Shown here: positions 63,568 through 64,000 of the stretch, in pieces
Layout: each line of letters opens with the position of its first letter
Position numbering within the stretch: the first letter of the stretch is position 1
Position numbers and translations under genes: made by a program
Source: Bifidobacterium aquikefiri
GTDB lineage: Bacteria; Actinomycetota; Actinomycetes; Actinomycetales; Bifidobacteriaceae
Direction: 5' to 3'
Assembly: GCF_002259795.1 (NCBI RefSeq)
Contig: NZ_MWXA01000009.1
Coordinates: 62,001 to 126,000 of the forward strand
Length of the DNA stretch: 64,000 bases
Notes under the pieces: generated by a model
What the model saw: only the letters and a program-made list of their open reading frames with translations
Database searches by the model: none
What the model was told of the DNA's origin: nothing

Positions 63568-64000
63568 TCAGTCGTCAATGTGATCGCCACCCATCTCACC
63601 GATCAAAGCCTGCAGTGGTCCGGCCTTCGTCAGCAATTCCCTGGGAACTCCGGTCTGTACGACCCTGCCCTTGTCCAAAACAATAACCTTGTCAACGCTG
63701 TCAAGCCAGTGCAGACGATGGGTGGCAAATATGACAAGATGGTGACGCATTATCGGCACGAGCGTCTGTTTCAACTCATATTCCGTCTCAATGTCAAGGT
63801 GAGCAGTTGGCTCATCAAAGAGCAGAATTTCACGACTGCTATCAAGTGTCACACGAGCCAATGCAATGCGCTGAGCCTGACCGCCGCTGATTGCCCGGTT
63901 GCCCTCGCCGATAGACGTATCCAGGCCATCATGCAAGGTGCTGAGCCAGTCACCAAGGCCAGCCTTCATGGCGGCTGACTGAATCTCTTCATCAGAGGCG
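63568..64000 (-). CDS. cydD: Thiol reductant ABC exporter subunit CydD (3' part, cut by window edge)
   Basis: The visible 143 residues are the end of an ABC exporter ATPase: signature ISGGQAQRIALARV, Walker B ILLFDEPTAHLD, H-loop IFATHRLH and the CydD-like tail. The reading frame is open to the last base of the window, so the gene continues beyond it. It lies just before cydC, whose alternative GTG start would overlap its end by 32 bases. Confidence 0.85.
   Translation of the reverse strand, partial: ASDEEIQSAAMKAGLGDWLSTLHDGLDTSIGEGNRAISGGQAQRIALARVTLDSSREILLFDEPTAHLDIETEYELKQTLVPIMRHHLVIFATHRLHWLDSVDKVIVLDKGRVVQTGVPRELLTKAGPLQALIGEMGGDHIDD

Overview
The window reads as chromosome of an actinobacterial, Bifidobacteriaceae-like organism. 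The evidence is moderate GC, strong AGGAGG-type ribosome sites, several LacI/AraC-controlled glycan clusters, CUT1 sugar ABC importers with no ATPase gene of their own, and an abundant 'CTCGACTCGCTCCGCTCACTCG' type dispersed repeat (quoted in parts below). A CydDC-type exporter next to a long-chain polyprenyl diphosphate synthase suggests a respiring, oxygen-tolerant member of the family. The species cannot be fixed from sequence alone. No rRNA, tRNA, CRISPR array or intact mobile element was seen.

Layout. 0.2-4.5 kb (minus strand): a stand-alone condensation-fold acyltransferase, a DHA2-type efflux pump and small or hypothetical membrane proteins, including a 28-residue one. 4.6-8.5 kb: a NarL/LuxR-type two-component system followed by a BcrAB-like ABC transporter. 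A near-identical 18-bp dyad lies in front of both operons and is the likely response-regulator site. 8.5-9.8 kb: gene-free, with palindromic dispersed repeats and a possible old attachment site. 9.8-14.9 kb: class-III PLP enzyme, APH-fold kinase, OhrR-like MarR regulator and MFS carrier. I read this as a candidate uptake, kinase and phospho-lyase route for an amino-alcohol such as ethanolamine. 15-17.4 kb: second DHA2 pump with a divergent MarR regulator.

17.4-32.6 kb is accessory and decaying. It holds truncated TetR, PTS-regulator and enzyme I fragments, a frameshifted PhzF gene, an AraC regulator with one in-frame TGA and a YhgE-type protein with one in-frame TAG. Intact neighbours are GNAT acetyltransferases, a hexapeptide acetyltransferase, a flavin-reductase-like protein with an ArsR-type regulator, an NmrA-like protein, an Rrf2 regulator, an HrtAB/MacB-like exporter with a divergent TetR regulator and operator, and a Cdd1-type helix-hairpin-helix protein. 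32.8-35.1 kb: a zinc dehydrogenase and a 3-hydroxyacyl-CoA dehydrogenase.

35.4-58.5 kb is a plant-glycan island. Cluster 1 (minus strand) has a sugar-binding lipoprotein, two permeases, a GH2 beta-mannosidase and a LacI regulator. An AraC regulator divergent from a GH2 hydrolase and a sugar isomerase follows, then a GH26 endo-mannanase without signal peptide. Cluster 2 (plus strand) has a GH51 arabinofuranosidase, a binding lipoprotein, two permeases and a LacI regulator. A FucP-like symporter and a VOC protein sit behind a dense array of TTAAC boxes. Together they would import manno- and arabino-oligosaccharides and break them down inside the cell. Both transporter operons have a perfect-arm hairpin between the binding-protein and first permease genes.

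58.7-64 kb: a membrane-anchored HNH (DUF1524) nuclease, an NAD(P)-binding protein, the polyprenyl synthase, cydC and the 3' end of cydD, which runs off the window.
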